Shown: piece by piece, positions 27,470 to 36,336 of the stretch
Position numbering within the stretch: the first letter of the stretch is position 1
Layout of the letters: each line of letters opens with the position of its first letter
Assembly (NCBI GenBank): GCA_963697355.1
Contig: CAVONV010000035.1
Location: forward strand, 372,001-436,000
From: CAVONV01 sp963697355
Lineage (GTDB): Bacteria > Acidobacteriota > Vicinamibacteria > Marinacidobacterales > DATDRI01
Length of the DNA stretch: 64,000 nucleotides
Direction: 5' to 3'
Translations under genes and position numbers: made by a program
Notes under the pieces: generated by a model
Database searches by the model: none
What the model was told of the DNA's origin: nothing
What the model saw: only the letters and a program-made list of their open reading frames with translations

Positions 27470-28183
27470 ATGGAGAACCTTCCATCAACAGCCACCGGAC
27501 CCGACCGGGCTCAGGCCTCGGCGATCAGGAACCTAACTCTTCCCATTTTGGTGGCGGTTCTGGCATTGGCCTTTTGGGACACTTTCTTGGTGTATCCGCT
27601 CAAGATTCTCGTGGTGCTCTTTCATGAGCTCTCGCACGGCCTTGCGGCTGTGCTCACCGGGGGCGCCATCGAGCATATCGAGATTTCTTTCGACCAAGGC
27701 GGCGTTTGTTACACCCGAGGTGGATCCTCTTTTGTCATCTTGAATGCGGGCTATGTGGGAAGCCTTGGCGCCGGTGCCGCGATGCTCGTCCTCGGCGCGA
27801 GGACCCGCCACGACCGTTTTTTTGTTGGATTGCTCGGTGCGGCGCTCCTCGTTGTGACCCTCGTCTATATCCGCTCTCGTTTCGGCTTTGTCTATGGGAT
27901 CCTGGCAGGTTCGGCACTCCTGGCCATTTCATGGAAACTGCCCGAAGGCGTCTCGGATGCACTTTTGACCGTGCTGGGAACCGTGAGCTGCCTCTATGCG
28001 GTCTGGGATATTGGCTCGGATGTCATCTTCCGTCACATCCCCGGAAGCGACGCCTACCGATTGGCAGAGCTTACCGGGATTCCTTCCGTGGCCTGGGGGG
28101 TGGTCTGGGTGGCACTCTGTCTCGTCGTCACGTTTGAGGCGCTCGCTGTGGTGTCTCGAAAGGAAACGACTCGAGTGTGGTAA
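27470..28183 (+). CDS. M50B-like membrane metallopeptidase
   Basis: About 237 residues with six to eight hydrophobic segments. The zinc motif HELSH lies within the second helix (VVLFHELSHGLAAVLTGG), followed by the strand IEHIEISFDQGGVCYTRGG, an arrangement seen in M50B-like proteins. The ATG at 27,470 is favoured; the frame stays open to a GTG at 27,326 but the extra part is polar and unlike the family. Site-2-type proteases cut membrane-bound regulators. It sits 138 bases upstream of pspA, so a link to envelope stress is possible but unproven. A conserved C-terminal LDG-type zinc ligand is not obvious, so activity is uncertain. Confidence 0.7.
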   Translation: MENLPSTATGPDRAQASAIRNLTLPILVAVLALAFWDTFLVYPLKILVVLFHELSHGLAAVLTGGAIEHIEISFDQGGVCYTRGGSSFVILNAGYVGSLGAGAAMLVLGARTRHDRFFVGLLGAALLVVTLVYIRSRFGFVYGILAGSALLAISWKLPEGVSDALLTVLGTVSCLYAVWDIGSDVIFRHIPGSDAYRLAELTGIPSVAWGVVWVALCLVVTFEALAVVSRKETTRVW

Positions 28184-28321
28184 ACTTTTTCGTTAGCTCC
28201 TCCTGCGACAACTCATCTTGGCTCGCATCCACGGGAACATGAGGAGATGCCCGAGGGGGGCAATGGTTTCTCTTGCGCCATTTCAAGATCTTAGGCTTCG
28301 TCGACAAAAGAGAGGGAGAGC

Positions 28322-29083
28322 ATGATACTCGGAAAGATCTGGGGTGCTTTTCGCGCCCAACTCAACAAGATCGCGAATTTGTTCTGGGAGGCCGATCCCA
28401 TTGCGCAGATGCGATACGAGTACGACCTGGCGGTGGAACAGCTCAAAGAGGGTCGCCAAGGGCTGGAGATGTACCGCGGGCTCGTAGAGCGCGTCTCTCG
28501 GCAAGTCACGGCGGGGCGATCCCACGCTTCGAAGCTGGAGGCCGAGATCAAAGCCTACCTCAAAGCGGGCGATCGGGAAACGGCTTCCAAGTTCGCCCTC
28601 GAGCTACAAAAGGCCAAGAATGAGCTCGCGGCGAATGAGGAGCAGCTCAACATGCATGAGACTGCCTACGGCAACAACCTCACGAAGATCAAACATGCGA
28701 ATAAGAAACTCGTCGACGTCCGCGAGAAGATCCAAAAGTACGATGCCGAGCTCAAGATGAGCGCTGCGGAAGCCGAGATCGCGGCTCTGGCGGAGAGCTT
28801 CGATATGAACATCACGACTGACTTCGGGCAGCTCGAAGATGTCATTCAGAGGCAGATAGATGCCAATCGCGGCAAAGCGCGGGTGGCCACCGATCTATCA
28901 TCACAGGGCATCGAGGTTATCGAAGCCGAGCAACGAATGGAAAAAGTCATGGCCGACCAGGCCCTTGCCGAGTTCGAGGTCGAGCTTGGTCTCAAATCCC
29001 CTGAGACGTCGCCCGTCACCGAGGCTATGAAGGATTTGGGACCTGCTGCGCCAGCCAAAGAGAAAGAAACGGAAACGACTTGA
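28322..29083 (+). CDS. pspA: PspA/IM30-family ESCRT-III-like membrane protein
   Basis: 253 residues, nearly all helical and coiled coil. It has the amphipathic N-terminal helix (MILGKIWGAFRAQLNKIANL) and the long charged helices of PspA/Vipp1 (MRYEYDLAVEQLKEGRQGLE, YDAELKMSAAEAEIAALAES). The C-terminal tail is alanine/glutamate-rich and probably disordered. The family forms helical or ring polymers on the inner membrane and is structurally homologous to eukaryotic ESCRT-III. It is the first gene of a tight operon with a substrate-binding/OmpA protein, ABC permease, ABC ATPase, a membrane coiled-coil protein and an AAA+ ATPase. A GAGGGAGAG ribosome site precedes the ATG. No pspB, pspC or pspF is seen. 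Confidence 0.88.
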   Translation: MILGKIWGAFRAQLNKIANLFWEADPIAQMRYEYDLAVEQLKEGRQGLEMYRGLVERVSRQVTAGRSHASKLEAEIKAYLKAGDRETASKFALELQKAKNELAANEEQLNMHETAYGNNLTKIKHANKKLVDVREKIQKYDAELKMSAAEAEIAALAESFDMNITTDFGQLEDVIQRQIDANRGKARVATDLSSQGIEVIEAEQRMEKVMADQALAEFEVELGLKSPETSPVTEAMKDLGPAAPAKEKETETT

Positions 29084-29106
29084 TCGATTACCGGGAGGTA
29101 TAGAGG

Positions 29107-30828
29107 ATGTCCAACGCAAAACCCAAACCTACTTTTTATCTTGCCGTTCTAATCCTCGTCGTCGGTCTGGTGGCTCTAGCCCTCTGGCGTTTCGGGGCGC
29201 TCCCAGGCATGGGAGAAGGCGCCCGCTTCAGCGACGAGGAAATGCAGCAGTTGACCGAGGTCGAGGCACCCGACAGCGATGGCATCACGACGGTCAAGGA
29301 GTATACCTACGTCGCCGCCAGCCGGCTCCCCGAGGTCCAGGGGATCTCCAACTATCAGGAGCTCGAGGACCGGACGGTTCGCTTCGCCATCAACGTGTGG
29401 GCCGGGTGGGGACCCATCATTTATGCCAACAACGGCTTACGGGCTGGAAAAACCTGGAAAGCTCCGGGAGGCCGGGATTTCAAAGTGGAACTGGTGCTCA
29501 TCGACGATCCGGTGGCCATGCGCGATGCCTATGCGGCTGGAAACGTCCATATCGGATGGGCGACTCTCGATATGGTCCCGTTGTTTCTCGAGGGTTTGCG
29601 CCGCGATTCCCGGGTGATGCCGCGTATCTACCAGCAAGTGGATTGGTCGAACGGCGGTGACGGGATCGTCGTTCGAGACAGCATCAAAACGATGTCGGAT
29701 CTGCGAGGCAAGACGCTGGTGCTGGCGCAAAACTCACCTTCCCATTTCTTCGTGCTGAACGCGCTCATCAACTCCGGAGTCCAACCGGCGGAAGTCGAGT
29801 TCAAGTTCACTCAAGACGCCTTCCAAGCCGCGGCGGCATTCAATGCCGACAAGTCCATTGCGGGCTGCGTGACCTGGGCGCCCGACATCTATAACTTGGA
29901 AAGCGTCCCGGGCAATCGCCTCATCGTCACGACCGCTACCGCGAACAAGCTGATCGCAGACGTTTGGTTCGCTCGCGCGGACTTCGCCAAGGATCACCCC
30001 GACATCGCCGAGGGTCTCGTGCGCGGGATCTTCGATGCGATGGAGGCGCTCAAGCAACAGGAGGCCAAGCAGCAGGTGGCCCGGCTCATGGCGGACGGTT
30101 ACTCGATTCCGGAGAGCGATGCTCTCGCCATGCTGGGCGATGCCCACTCCACCAACTACGCCGAGAACCGCGAGTTTTTCGTCAATCAGAACAATCCCAC
30201 CAACTTCGAGAACACCTGGAACACCGCCTACTTTCTCTACAAGCGTATCGGAGCCGTCACCGAAAAGACGCCCTTCGATCAAGTGATGGATTTCTCCGTG
30301 ATCAAGAAACTCGCAAGTGAGCAAAAGTACGCCAACCAGAAGAACGAATACGACGTGCAGTTCGCTCCCACGACCGCGGGGAGTATCCAAGCGGAAAGCG
30401 AAGAGATCCTCACAAAGACGGTCGTCATCCACTTCTACCCGAACTCTTGGGATCTGAACAAGAAGATCGTCAAGAACATCGACGGACAGGAACGACAGGA
30501 GCTCTACGATCCCAACGCGGGTTTCGTGATCGAGGAAGTCGGAAAGCTCGCCGGCCAATACGGAGCGGCACGTATCGTGATCGAGGGGCACACCGACGCT
30601 TCGATGAAGGGGCGCATCCCGAAGAACCTCGTGCAGGAGCTGGCTGCCAACCGCGCCAACTCCGTGAAGGAGTCGATCGTGCGCAAGTATCCCAGCCTCC
30701 AGCCAAATCAGTTCGCCACGTCGGGCGTTGGGTGGGATCGACCGGCCGACCTGGCAGACCCCGGAAACCACGCTAAGAATCGGCGGGTGGAGATAAAGGT
30801 CTACCCGGCGGAGGCACCGAGCAACTGA
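29107..30828 (+). CDS. Membrane-anchored ABC substrate-binding protein fused to an OmpA peptidoglycan-binding domain
   Basis: 573 residues. The N-terminal helix (about 9-33, FYLAVLILVVGLVALALW) has no obvious cleavage site and probably anchors the protein in the inner membrane. Residues about 95-400 are an SsuA/TauA/NMT1-type periplasmic binding domain (FAINVWAGWGPIIYANNGL, then VLIDDPVAMRDAYAAGNVH). About 440-567 is an OmpA/MotB domain (VIEGHTDASMKG, LAANRANSVKESI, NHAKNRRVEIKVYP) with the asparagine/arginine contacts to peptidoglycan. The protein could therefore bridge inner membrane and cell wall while presenting a ligand to the permease encoded 2 bases downstream. The ligand is unknown; the family suggests sulfonates, nitrate, pyrimidine precursors or other small organics. 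A GGGAGG site precedes the ATG. Confidence 0.88.
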   Translation: MSNAKPKPTFYLAVLILVVGLVALALWRFGALPGMGEGARFSDEEMQQLTEVEAPDSDGITTVKEYTYVAASRLPEVQGISNYQELEDRTVRFAINVWAGWGPIIYANNGLRAGKTWKAPGGRDFKVELVLIDDPVAMRDAYAAGNVHIGWATLDMVPLFLEGLRRDSRVMPRIYQQVDWSNGGDGIVVRDSIKTMSDLRGKTLVLAQNSPSHFFVLNALINSGVQPAEVEFKFTQDAFQAAAAFNADKSIAGCVTWAPDIYNLESVPGNRLIVTTATANKLIADVWFARADFAKDHPDIAEGLVRGIFDAMEALKQQEAKQQVARLMADGYSIPESDALAMLGDAHSTNYAENREFFVNQNNPTNFENTWNTAYFLYKRIGAVTEKTPFDQVMDFSVIKKLASEQKYANQKNEYDVQFAPTTAGSIQAESEEILTKTVVIHFYPNSWDLNKKIVKNIDGQERQELYDPNAGFVIEEVGKLAGQYGAARIVIEGHTDASMKGRIPKNLVQELAANRANSVKESIVRKYPSLQPNQFATSGVGWDRPADLADPGNHAKNRRVEIKVYPAEAPSN

Positions 30829-30830
30829 CG

Positions 30831-31646
30831 ATGAAGCGGAAACTCGATTGGCCGGGTCTGCGGGTTCCCCTGTCGCCGCTCGTTGGCCGCCTTTTGGGAG
30901 TGGCGACGGTCGGATTAGTCGTTCTCGTTTGGTGGCTCGTCACGCGCGGAGCCACACCCGAAGCCCGTATCGTGTCGCCGGTCATCCTCCCGAGCCCTGC
31001 CGAAGTGCTGGGTAGCATCGGGAGTCTCGTCGGGGAACGGGCGCTCTTCGCCGGCATTGCCGCTACCCTGCAGAGGGTTCTCATCGGGTTTGGCCTGGCG
31101 ACAATGGTCGGTGTCCCTCTTGGTATCCTGGCCGGCTCGTGGCGCCTCATCGAGGCCTCCGCCGCACCTCTGGCTCTGCTCGGTCGAAACATCCCTATTG
31201 CGGCCCTCATCCCCTTGACCATATTGTGGTTTGGAATCGAGGAGACGCAGAAGGTCATGTTCATCTTCATCGCCTGCGTTCCCTTCATTTTTACCGATTC
31301 CGTTCATGCGGTGACCTCTGTCCACGAACGCTACGTCGAGACAGCGCAGACGCTAGGCGCTTCTTCGCGCCAGGTCATCTTGAAAGTGCTGGTGCCGCTG
31401 GCTCTTCCCCACATCTACAAGAGCCTGCGGGCGCTCTTCGGCCTCGCCTTCGGCTACATCATGCTGGCCGAGCTCATCAACGCCAAGCACGGGCTCGGCT
31501 ATCTCCTGAGCACCAGCCAGAGGAGAGGTCTTTCCGAGCACATCTTTCTCATTCTGATCATCATCGGAATACTCGCCTACGGGATCGATCGACTCTTCTT
31601 CTGGTTCCAACAGGGTCTTTTCCCGTTTCAAAGCGAAGAGGAATAG
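30831..31646 (+). CDS. ABC transporter permease (SsuC/TauC type)
   Basis: 271 residues with about six membrane helices. The type I permease EAA loop is seen as ERYVETAQTLGASSRQVILK, ending VPLALPHIYKSLRALFG. The N-terminus starts with RKLDWPGLRVPLSPLVGRLL, then a first helix LGVATVGLVVLVWWLVTRG. It forms the membrane channel for the SBP-OmpA protein (2 bases upstream) and the ATPase (start 6 bases downstream). The half-size length implies a homodimer. Substrate unknown. Confidence 0.88.
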   Translation: MKRKLDWPGLRVPLSPLVGRLLGVATVGLVVLVWWLVTRGATPEARIVSPVILPSPAEVLGSIGSLVGERALFAGIAATLQRVLIGFGLATMVGVPLGILAGSWRLIEASAAPLALLGRNIPIAALIPLTILWFGIEETQKVMFIFIACVPFIFTDSVHAVTSVHERYVETAQTLGASSRQVILKVLVPLALPHIYKSLRALFGLAFGYIMLAELINAKHGLGYLLSTSQRRGLSEHIFLILIIIGILAYGIDRLFFWFQQGLFPFQSEEE

Positions 31647-31651
31647 CTGCG

Positions 31652-32479
31652 GTGAACGACAATAACGGGATCGTCGTCGAGTTCAAAGACGTCACCAAGA
31701 CGTTCAATGCAGGCACACCACGGGCATTCACCGCGATCAAGGATGTCAACTTCACCGTGAACGACCGTCCCGGGCGGGGAGAGTTCGTCGCTATTCTTGG
31801 ACCCTCCGGCTGCGGCAAGTCCACCGTGCTCCGCCTCATCGCCGGCCTCAGGCCCCAACATCCACCGACCGTGGGAACCGTACGGGTCGATGGCGAACCC
31901 GTCGGAGGACCCGGCGCCGACCGCGGCATGGTTTTTCAGGACTACACGTCGTTCGACCATCGCACCGTGCTCGACAACGTCGCCTTCGGGCTCGAATGCC
32001 AAGGCGTCGGACAAGACGACCGCCACGAAAAAGCCCGCGCATGGATCGACAAGGTGGGGCTCGATGTCGAACGCGATCAGCACAAATACCCTCATCAGCT
32101 TTCCGGCGGGATGAGGCAACGGGTGGCCATCGCCCGCACCCTCATCCTTTCACCCCGCATCATCCTCATGGACGAGCCCTTCGGGGCGCTCGACCCCGGC
32201 ACCCGGCTCCGCATGCAGGATCTCTTGGTACGCATGTGGGAGGACGTCGAAGCCACCGTTTTTTTCGTCACCCACTCCATCGAAGAGGCGGTTTACCTCG
32301 GAGATCGGGTCTACATCTTGTCGTCCTCACCGGGTACGCTCCTCAAGGAGATCGAAGTGCCGCCTCCCGACCGGCCTTCCAAAGAGATGCAGCGCGAGCC
32401 GAAGTTTTTGGAGCTCGTTTTCGACATCCGTGACACCATTGAGAAGTTGGAAGCCTCGACACGGGCCGGAGACGACTAG
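31652..32479 (+). CDS. ABC transporter ATP-binding protein (SsuB/TauB type)
   Basis: 275 residues from a GTG start. Walker A is GPSGCGKST at 50-58, the Q-loop is MVFQDYTSFDHRTVLDN, the signature is LSGGMRQRVAIARTL, Walker B is RIILMDEPFGALDPGTR and the switch histidine is in FFVTHSIEEAV. All catalytic residues are present. It energises the permease immediately upstream. The reading frame stays open far upstream inside the permease gene, but only the part from 31,652 is protein-like. It sits between the permease and the membrane coiled-coil gene with gaps of 5 and 10 bases. Confidence 0.9.
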   Translation: MNDNNGIVVEFKDVTKTFNAGTPRAFTAIKDVNFTVNDRPGRGEFVAILGPSGCGKSTVLRLIAGLRPQHPPTVGTVRVDGEPVGGPGADRGMVFQDYTSFDHRTVLDNVAFGLECQGVGQDDRHEKARAWIDKVGLDVERDQHKYPHQLSGGMRQRVAIARTLILSPRIILMDEPFGALDPGTRLRMQDLLVRMWEDVEATVFFVTHSIEEAVYLGDRVYILSSSPGTLLKEIEVPPPDRPSKEMQREPKFLELVFDIRDTIEKLEASTRAGDD

Positions 32480-32489
32480 TGCGGATCCC

Positions 32490-33428
32490 ATGAGGGCCAA
32501 GAGACCCCCCCTACCGACGAGCTCCCGGCGCCAGGGCGCCGGTATCGGCCGCTATCTCAAGGAAGCCTTCTTGTTTCGCTGGAATGTCCTGCTCTTTCTG
32601 GGTGGGGCCGCGGCGGCGCTCCTAAGCCCCTGGCCCGATATCTTCCTTCCTCTGGTCGGCGCCGCGGAGCTGACCTACCTCGCCGGTCTAGTGTCCATTC
32701 CGAAGTTTCGCACCGCGATCGATGTCAAGGCGCATCAAGAGACCGAAAGCCTACGAGGCCCTTCCACCGCAAAGGCGGCAGCACCGCCATCGGTGACGGA
32801 TCTCGTCAGGAGCCTCCCCAAACCGGCACGTGAACGTTTCGAGAAGCTTCACCGCCGCTGCTTGGAGATGCGGTCCCTGGCCCACGGCGCACGTGGAGGT
32901 ACGGGATCGGGAACCGGCACCGGCGACGACATCCGCACTCCTGCTCTCGACCGTCTACTTTGGGTTTTCCTACGTTTGCTGGTCTCACAGAACGCCCTTC
33001 ATCGTTTCCTCGACACCACCGATGAAGCGGAGATCATGGCTCAGCTCAACGAACTGAGGGCGGGTCTAGACAAAGCCAAGGCAAATCCCGAAGAGGTCGA
33101 CGAACGGATCACCCGTTCGCTTCAAGATAGTGTGGCCGTGGCGGAGCTTCGGCTCGACAACTACCGCCGCACGGAAAAAAACGCTGAGTTCGTGTCGGTA
33201 GAGCTCGATCGCATCGAAGGGAAGATTCAAGTTCTGACCGAGATGTCGGTGAGCCGGCAGGACCCGGACTTCTTGAGTCGTCAGGTCGACTCGGTGACGG
33301 AGAGCATGAAGCAAACCGAAAAGGCCATCAGCGAGCTCCAGCATATTACGGGCCTCACCGACGAGTTGGAAGAGCCCCCGTCCATCCTCGAATCGAACGT
33401 GAAGGAGGTTCTCTCGAGTGAAGGCTGA
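32490..33428 (+). CDS. Membrane protein with C-terminal coiled coil, PspA-ABC operon
   Basis: About 312 residues, not assignable to a named family. Two closely spaced hydrophobic helices near the N-terminus (WNVLLFLGGAAAALLSPW and IFLPLVGAAELTYLAGLVSI) form a hairpin. A cytoplasmic region follows with a glycine-rich stretch (HGARGGTGSGTGTG) and a long coiled coil (VAVAELRLDNYRRTEKNAEF, VDSVTESMKQTEKAISELQ). Its end overlaps the start of the AAA+ gene by 11 bases, implying coupled translation. Coiled coil on a membrane hairpin would suit a docking protein between PspA filaments, the transporter and the AAA+ ATPase; this is inference from layout. Start at the ATG at 32,490. Confidence 0.75.
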   Translation: MRAKRPPLPTSSRRQGAGIGRYLKEAFLFRWNVLLFLGGAAAALLSPWPDIFLPLVGAAELTYLAGLVSIPKFRTAIDVKAHQETESLRGPSTAKAAAPPSVTDLVRSLPKPARERFEKLHRRCLEMRSLAHGARGGTGSGTGTGDDIRTPALDRLLWVFLRLLVSQNALHRFLDTTDEAEIMAQLNELRAGLDKAKANPEEVDERITRSLQDSVAVAELRLDNYRRTEKNAEFVSVELDRIEGKIQVLTEMSVSRQDPDFLSRQVDSVTESMKQTEKAISELQHITGLTDELEEPPSILESNVKEVLSSEG

Positions 33429-35220
33429 AAACGAACGTCCCAGCCTAGAACGCTCCTCGGATGTTTCGGCCGCAGATGCCGCCCGGCTCCCGGCTTGGTT
33501 TCCGCCCTGGGCTTCACGCCTGTCCGAGCTCTATTTTTCGGGAACCACTTCGATGTTCGTTCTCCACGGCAACACGCACGACTTGATTCGCAACGGGGCT
33601 GACGACAAGCTCCGCTACGGTGTCTTGTCGGAGTTTCTCGCTGAGCAGGTGTTCGGCCGCTGGGATCTGGTGCTCTACTACGATTTGGCTCGAGGCTTGA
33701 GGGCGTTTGCCGGCAGCGACGGCAAGCGTTTGAAAGAAATGGTCCCTCTTGCGAACCAGAAGGTGGCCGACCTCTCCAATCTCCGCAAGGACCCCGGCTC
33801 GGTCCTTCCCATGCTCGACCGATTCGTCAACAACAACCTCATGGCTGATGAAAAGGACCGTTTGAGTGCCGCCGTCGTGATCGACCATGCCTCCTACGTA
33901 GCGCCTCGAGGCGAGCCCGGACACTTGAGCTTGACAGCTTCGACGCATCTCGTGACACTGCTCAATTGGGCGACGAGTCCTCATATCAAACGTATCAACA
34001 TGGCCTTCGTGCTCGTGGACGAAAAGCTCGCCGACCTGAACGAGCGGCTGGTGGGTAACCTGCATGTTGCCGCCGTCGAGGTTCCCCTGCCGGAAATCGA
34101 AGATCGGGAACGGTTCGTCGAATTCACGGTGGGCTCTCGCAACGTCGAGGATTTTTCCGACTTCGGAAAACCCGAGCTCGCCAAGCTCACCGCCGGTATC
34201 TCGCTCACCGATGTCAACGTGCTCATCCAGTCCACGATCGAGGGAGGAAGACGTCTGGACCAAGCCGTCTTTCGGAGCTTGAAAAAGCGTCTCATCGAGC
34301 GCCAGTGCCAGGGACTCCTCGAGTTCATCGAGCCCAAGTGGGGGCTCGATATGGTGATCGGCCACGAAGCGGCTAAGGCCCGGCTGAGGGAGGACGCAAC
34401 GCTTCTCAAACGGGGAGCGCTCGAAAGCCTACCGATGGGGTATCTGCTGTGCGGACCGGTGGGAACAGGTAAGTCCTTCTTGGCTCAGTGCACGACGGGG
34501 GAGATCGGCATTCCTTGCCTCATGCTCAAGAACTTCCGCTCCAAGTATGTGGGAGAGACGGAAGGCAATCTCGAGCGGGTGCTTTCGGTTTTGAGGGCCA
34601 TGGGACCGGTGGTCGTGGTCATCGATGAGGCCGATGCGGCTCTCGGCGATAGGAGCCAGGACGGTGATTCCGGAACGTCCAACCGCGTCTTCGCGATGAT
34701 CGCGGCTCAAATGGGTGACACCCGCTATCGCGGCCGAATTCTTTGGATGCTCCTCACCTGCCGGCCCGATCTTCTACCCATCGATATCAAACGCCAGGGT
34801 CGTGCCGAGGTCCACATCCCACTTTTTTACCCTTCTGACGAAAACGAGATCCGCGACCTCTTCGTAGTCCTGGCGAAAAAGCTGGGTGCAACGTTGGCAC
34901 CCGAAGACATTCCGCCGGTGCCCCAGGGCGGGCAAATATCGGGAGCGGATATCGAGGGGATGGTGGGACGTGCTTGGAGGCGTTCTCTTCTTTCCGGCGC
35001 GACGAGCATCAGCCGGGAGAGCCTCGAGGAGGTCGTCTCTCAGTTCATGCCTTCGACGGCAGGCTTGGAGAAAGAGCTCCAGGAGACCGCCGCCATTCTC
35101 GAATGTACCGACCGCCAGTTCCTTCCTTCCGAAGTCATCACCCGCATCGATGTTGAAGGCGGACGCCAAAGGCTTCAGGAACGTCTTACCGCGCTCAGAC
35201 AATTGGTGGACAGCCTGTAA
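33418..35220 (+). CDS. Ycf46-like AAA+ ATPase
   Basis: 600 residues from a GTG start overlapping the previous gene. The N-terminal half (about 25-300) resembles the degenerate nucleotide-binding region of Ycf46-type proteins (FVLHGNTHDLIRNGADDK, VLYYDLARGLRAF). The C-terminal half is a full AAA+ module: GPVGTGKS at 346-353, Walker B IDEADAAL with Asp403 and Glu404, sensor-1 region MLLTCRPDLLP, then a candidate arginine-finger segment DIKRQGRAEVHIP and an AAA lid with GQISGADIEGMVGRAWRR. As last gene of the PspA operon it is a candidate remodeler of PspA polymers, analogous to Vps4 on ESCRT-III; this is inference. A decayed copy of its Walker A region lies at 45,759. Confidence 0.85.
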   Translation: MKAENERPSLERSSDVSAADAARLPAWFPPWASRLSELYFSGTTSMFVLHGNTHDLIRNGADDKLRYGVLSEFLAEQVFGRWDLVLYYDLARGLRAFAGSDGKRLKEMVPLANQKVADLSNLRKDPGSVLPMLDRFVNNNLMADEKDRLSAAVVIDHASYVAPRGEPGHLSLTASTHLVTLLNWATSPHIKRINMAFVLVDEKLADLNERLVGNLHVAAVEVPLPEIEDRERFVEFTVGSRNVEDFSDFGKPELAKLTAGISLTDVNVLIQSTIEGGRRLDQAVFRSLKKRLIERQCQGLLEFIEPKWGLDMVIGHEAAKARLREDATLLKRGALESLPMGYLLCGPVGTGKSFLAQCTTGEIGIPCLMLKNFRSKYVGETEGNLERVLSVLRAMGPVVVVIDEADAALGDRSQDGDSGTSNRVFAMIAAQMGDTRYRGRILWMLLTCRPDLLPIDIKRQGRAEVHIPLFYPSDENEIRDLFVVLAKKLGATLAPEDIPPVPQGGQISGADIEGMVGRAWRRSLLSGATSISRESLEEVVSQFMPSTAGLEKELQETAAILECTDRQFLPSEVITRIDVEGGRQRLQERLTALRQLVDSL

Positions 35221-35356
35221 CCATCTCTACCTCGCCAAAATACATCCGCCGCGCAAAGTGAGGACGGTAATGGGTCGCTTTGACGCCGTCGATTTCTCTG
35301 ACTTGGGATATGCTTTGCTAACCGATGTGCTTCGCAATGGGGCGGCGGGAGGAGGG

Positions 35357-35690
35357 ATGAATCATGGCATACGCACAGTCCTCTTGGTGCTCTTGGATCC
35401 AATGGCCATGCTGTTGTACTGTGGCGAGCAGAGAGGATCGGCAAGAAAGACGTGACGGAGAGATTCAGCTTGGAGAGACGTCTGACACCCCGACAAGAAC
35501 TTGGCAAGAAGTTTTTTTTCGACAAGAGCCTATCATCTCCGCCACGCCAAGCTCGGGAACCCCGACGACCGGGAGGTGTCACCCGGTGCGGTCCCCCGGC
35601 GAGCCGGCAATCGCAACGCGCCGACCGCCGCTTGCGCCACCTTCAGCCCTTTCTGTATCTCGCTCTGGAGTATCGACACACCGACATTCG
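35357..35690 (+). pseudogene. Remnant of a dihaem cytochrome c peroxidase (MauG/CcpA family)
   Basis: A ribosome site GGAGGAGGG and ATG (35,357) lead into a signal-like stretch (TVLLVLLDPMAMLLY) that soon stops. In another frame LTPRQELGKKFFFDKSLSSP matches the start of MauG/cytochrome c peroxidases. A third frame gives DDREVSPGAVPRRAGNRNAP, the next conserved block. The haem-binding CxxCH expected between them is missing, and nothing after 35,690 resembles the enzyme. Loss of the haem motif and most of the protein marks this as a true remnant, not merely read error. Confidence 0.65.
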
Positions 35691-36336
35691 GCTTCCGCCA
35701 TCGACGACATGGACTTCAGCGCGGCCAATGACGAATTCCTGTTTCGATTACGTTTGGTTCTCCCGGAGTCCCTCGGTCCAGTTCACGGCCACCGCATCGA
35801 TGCTGCCGCCCGCAGTGTGAACGTATACTACCGCTGCTGAGATTGCGCGGTATGGCGCTCTTGGCACCCGGAACTCCTGCCGAGCCTCTTGAGTGGAGAC
35901 CGGCAGCAGAAGTCCGCCGTCGTGAAAGGCTGAATCCTCGACCGCACCAAGGTAGAATGAGACGGCGTCCGGGCAAAGTTCCGCAAGGCCACGCACGGCT
36001 GCAGTCGGCCGGAGACAAGGAGGAAACCCATGATAACCGCGACGATGGCTGCAGCCAGGGTTCATAGGTACTAATGACGATAGGGCCGCCAGTGTAGATC
36101 GCAGTCTCCCCGTTCCGCAAATCATTTCAGGTGTGCATGGAACGTGAGACACGATGGGAAGCTTCATCATGATTACGATGGTCGCTGTCCCAGCTGCACA
36201 GCTCCCGGTGTAGTAGAATGGTCCTCTTACTCCCGTTGAATCCTTAGCGGCGGAGTCACGCTCGCTGTACACACAAGGGGGAGCGCAAGGATATCTTGGC
36301 CGGCGAGAAGACGCCGGTAGGGCGGAGACCCTGACG
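35691..36336. other. Intergenic region without a confident gene
   Basis: Nothing on the plus strand resembles a protein. On the minus strand, a possible leader (IVAVIMGFLLVSGR, about 36,020) could join by frame change to a frame ending at 35,748 that contains LGAVEDSAFHDGGLLLPVS and TAGGSIDAVAVNWTEG. That would be a small exported protein of unknown family, but the support is weak. The 36,220-36,330 part is presumably the leader of the dihaem lipoprotein gene. Confidence 0.3.

Noticed and set aside
31139..31651. Upstream extension of the ABC ATPase frame into the permease gene
   Set aside because: The extension is an out-of-frame reading of the permease; protein-like sequence begins at the GTG at 31,652.
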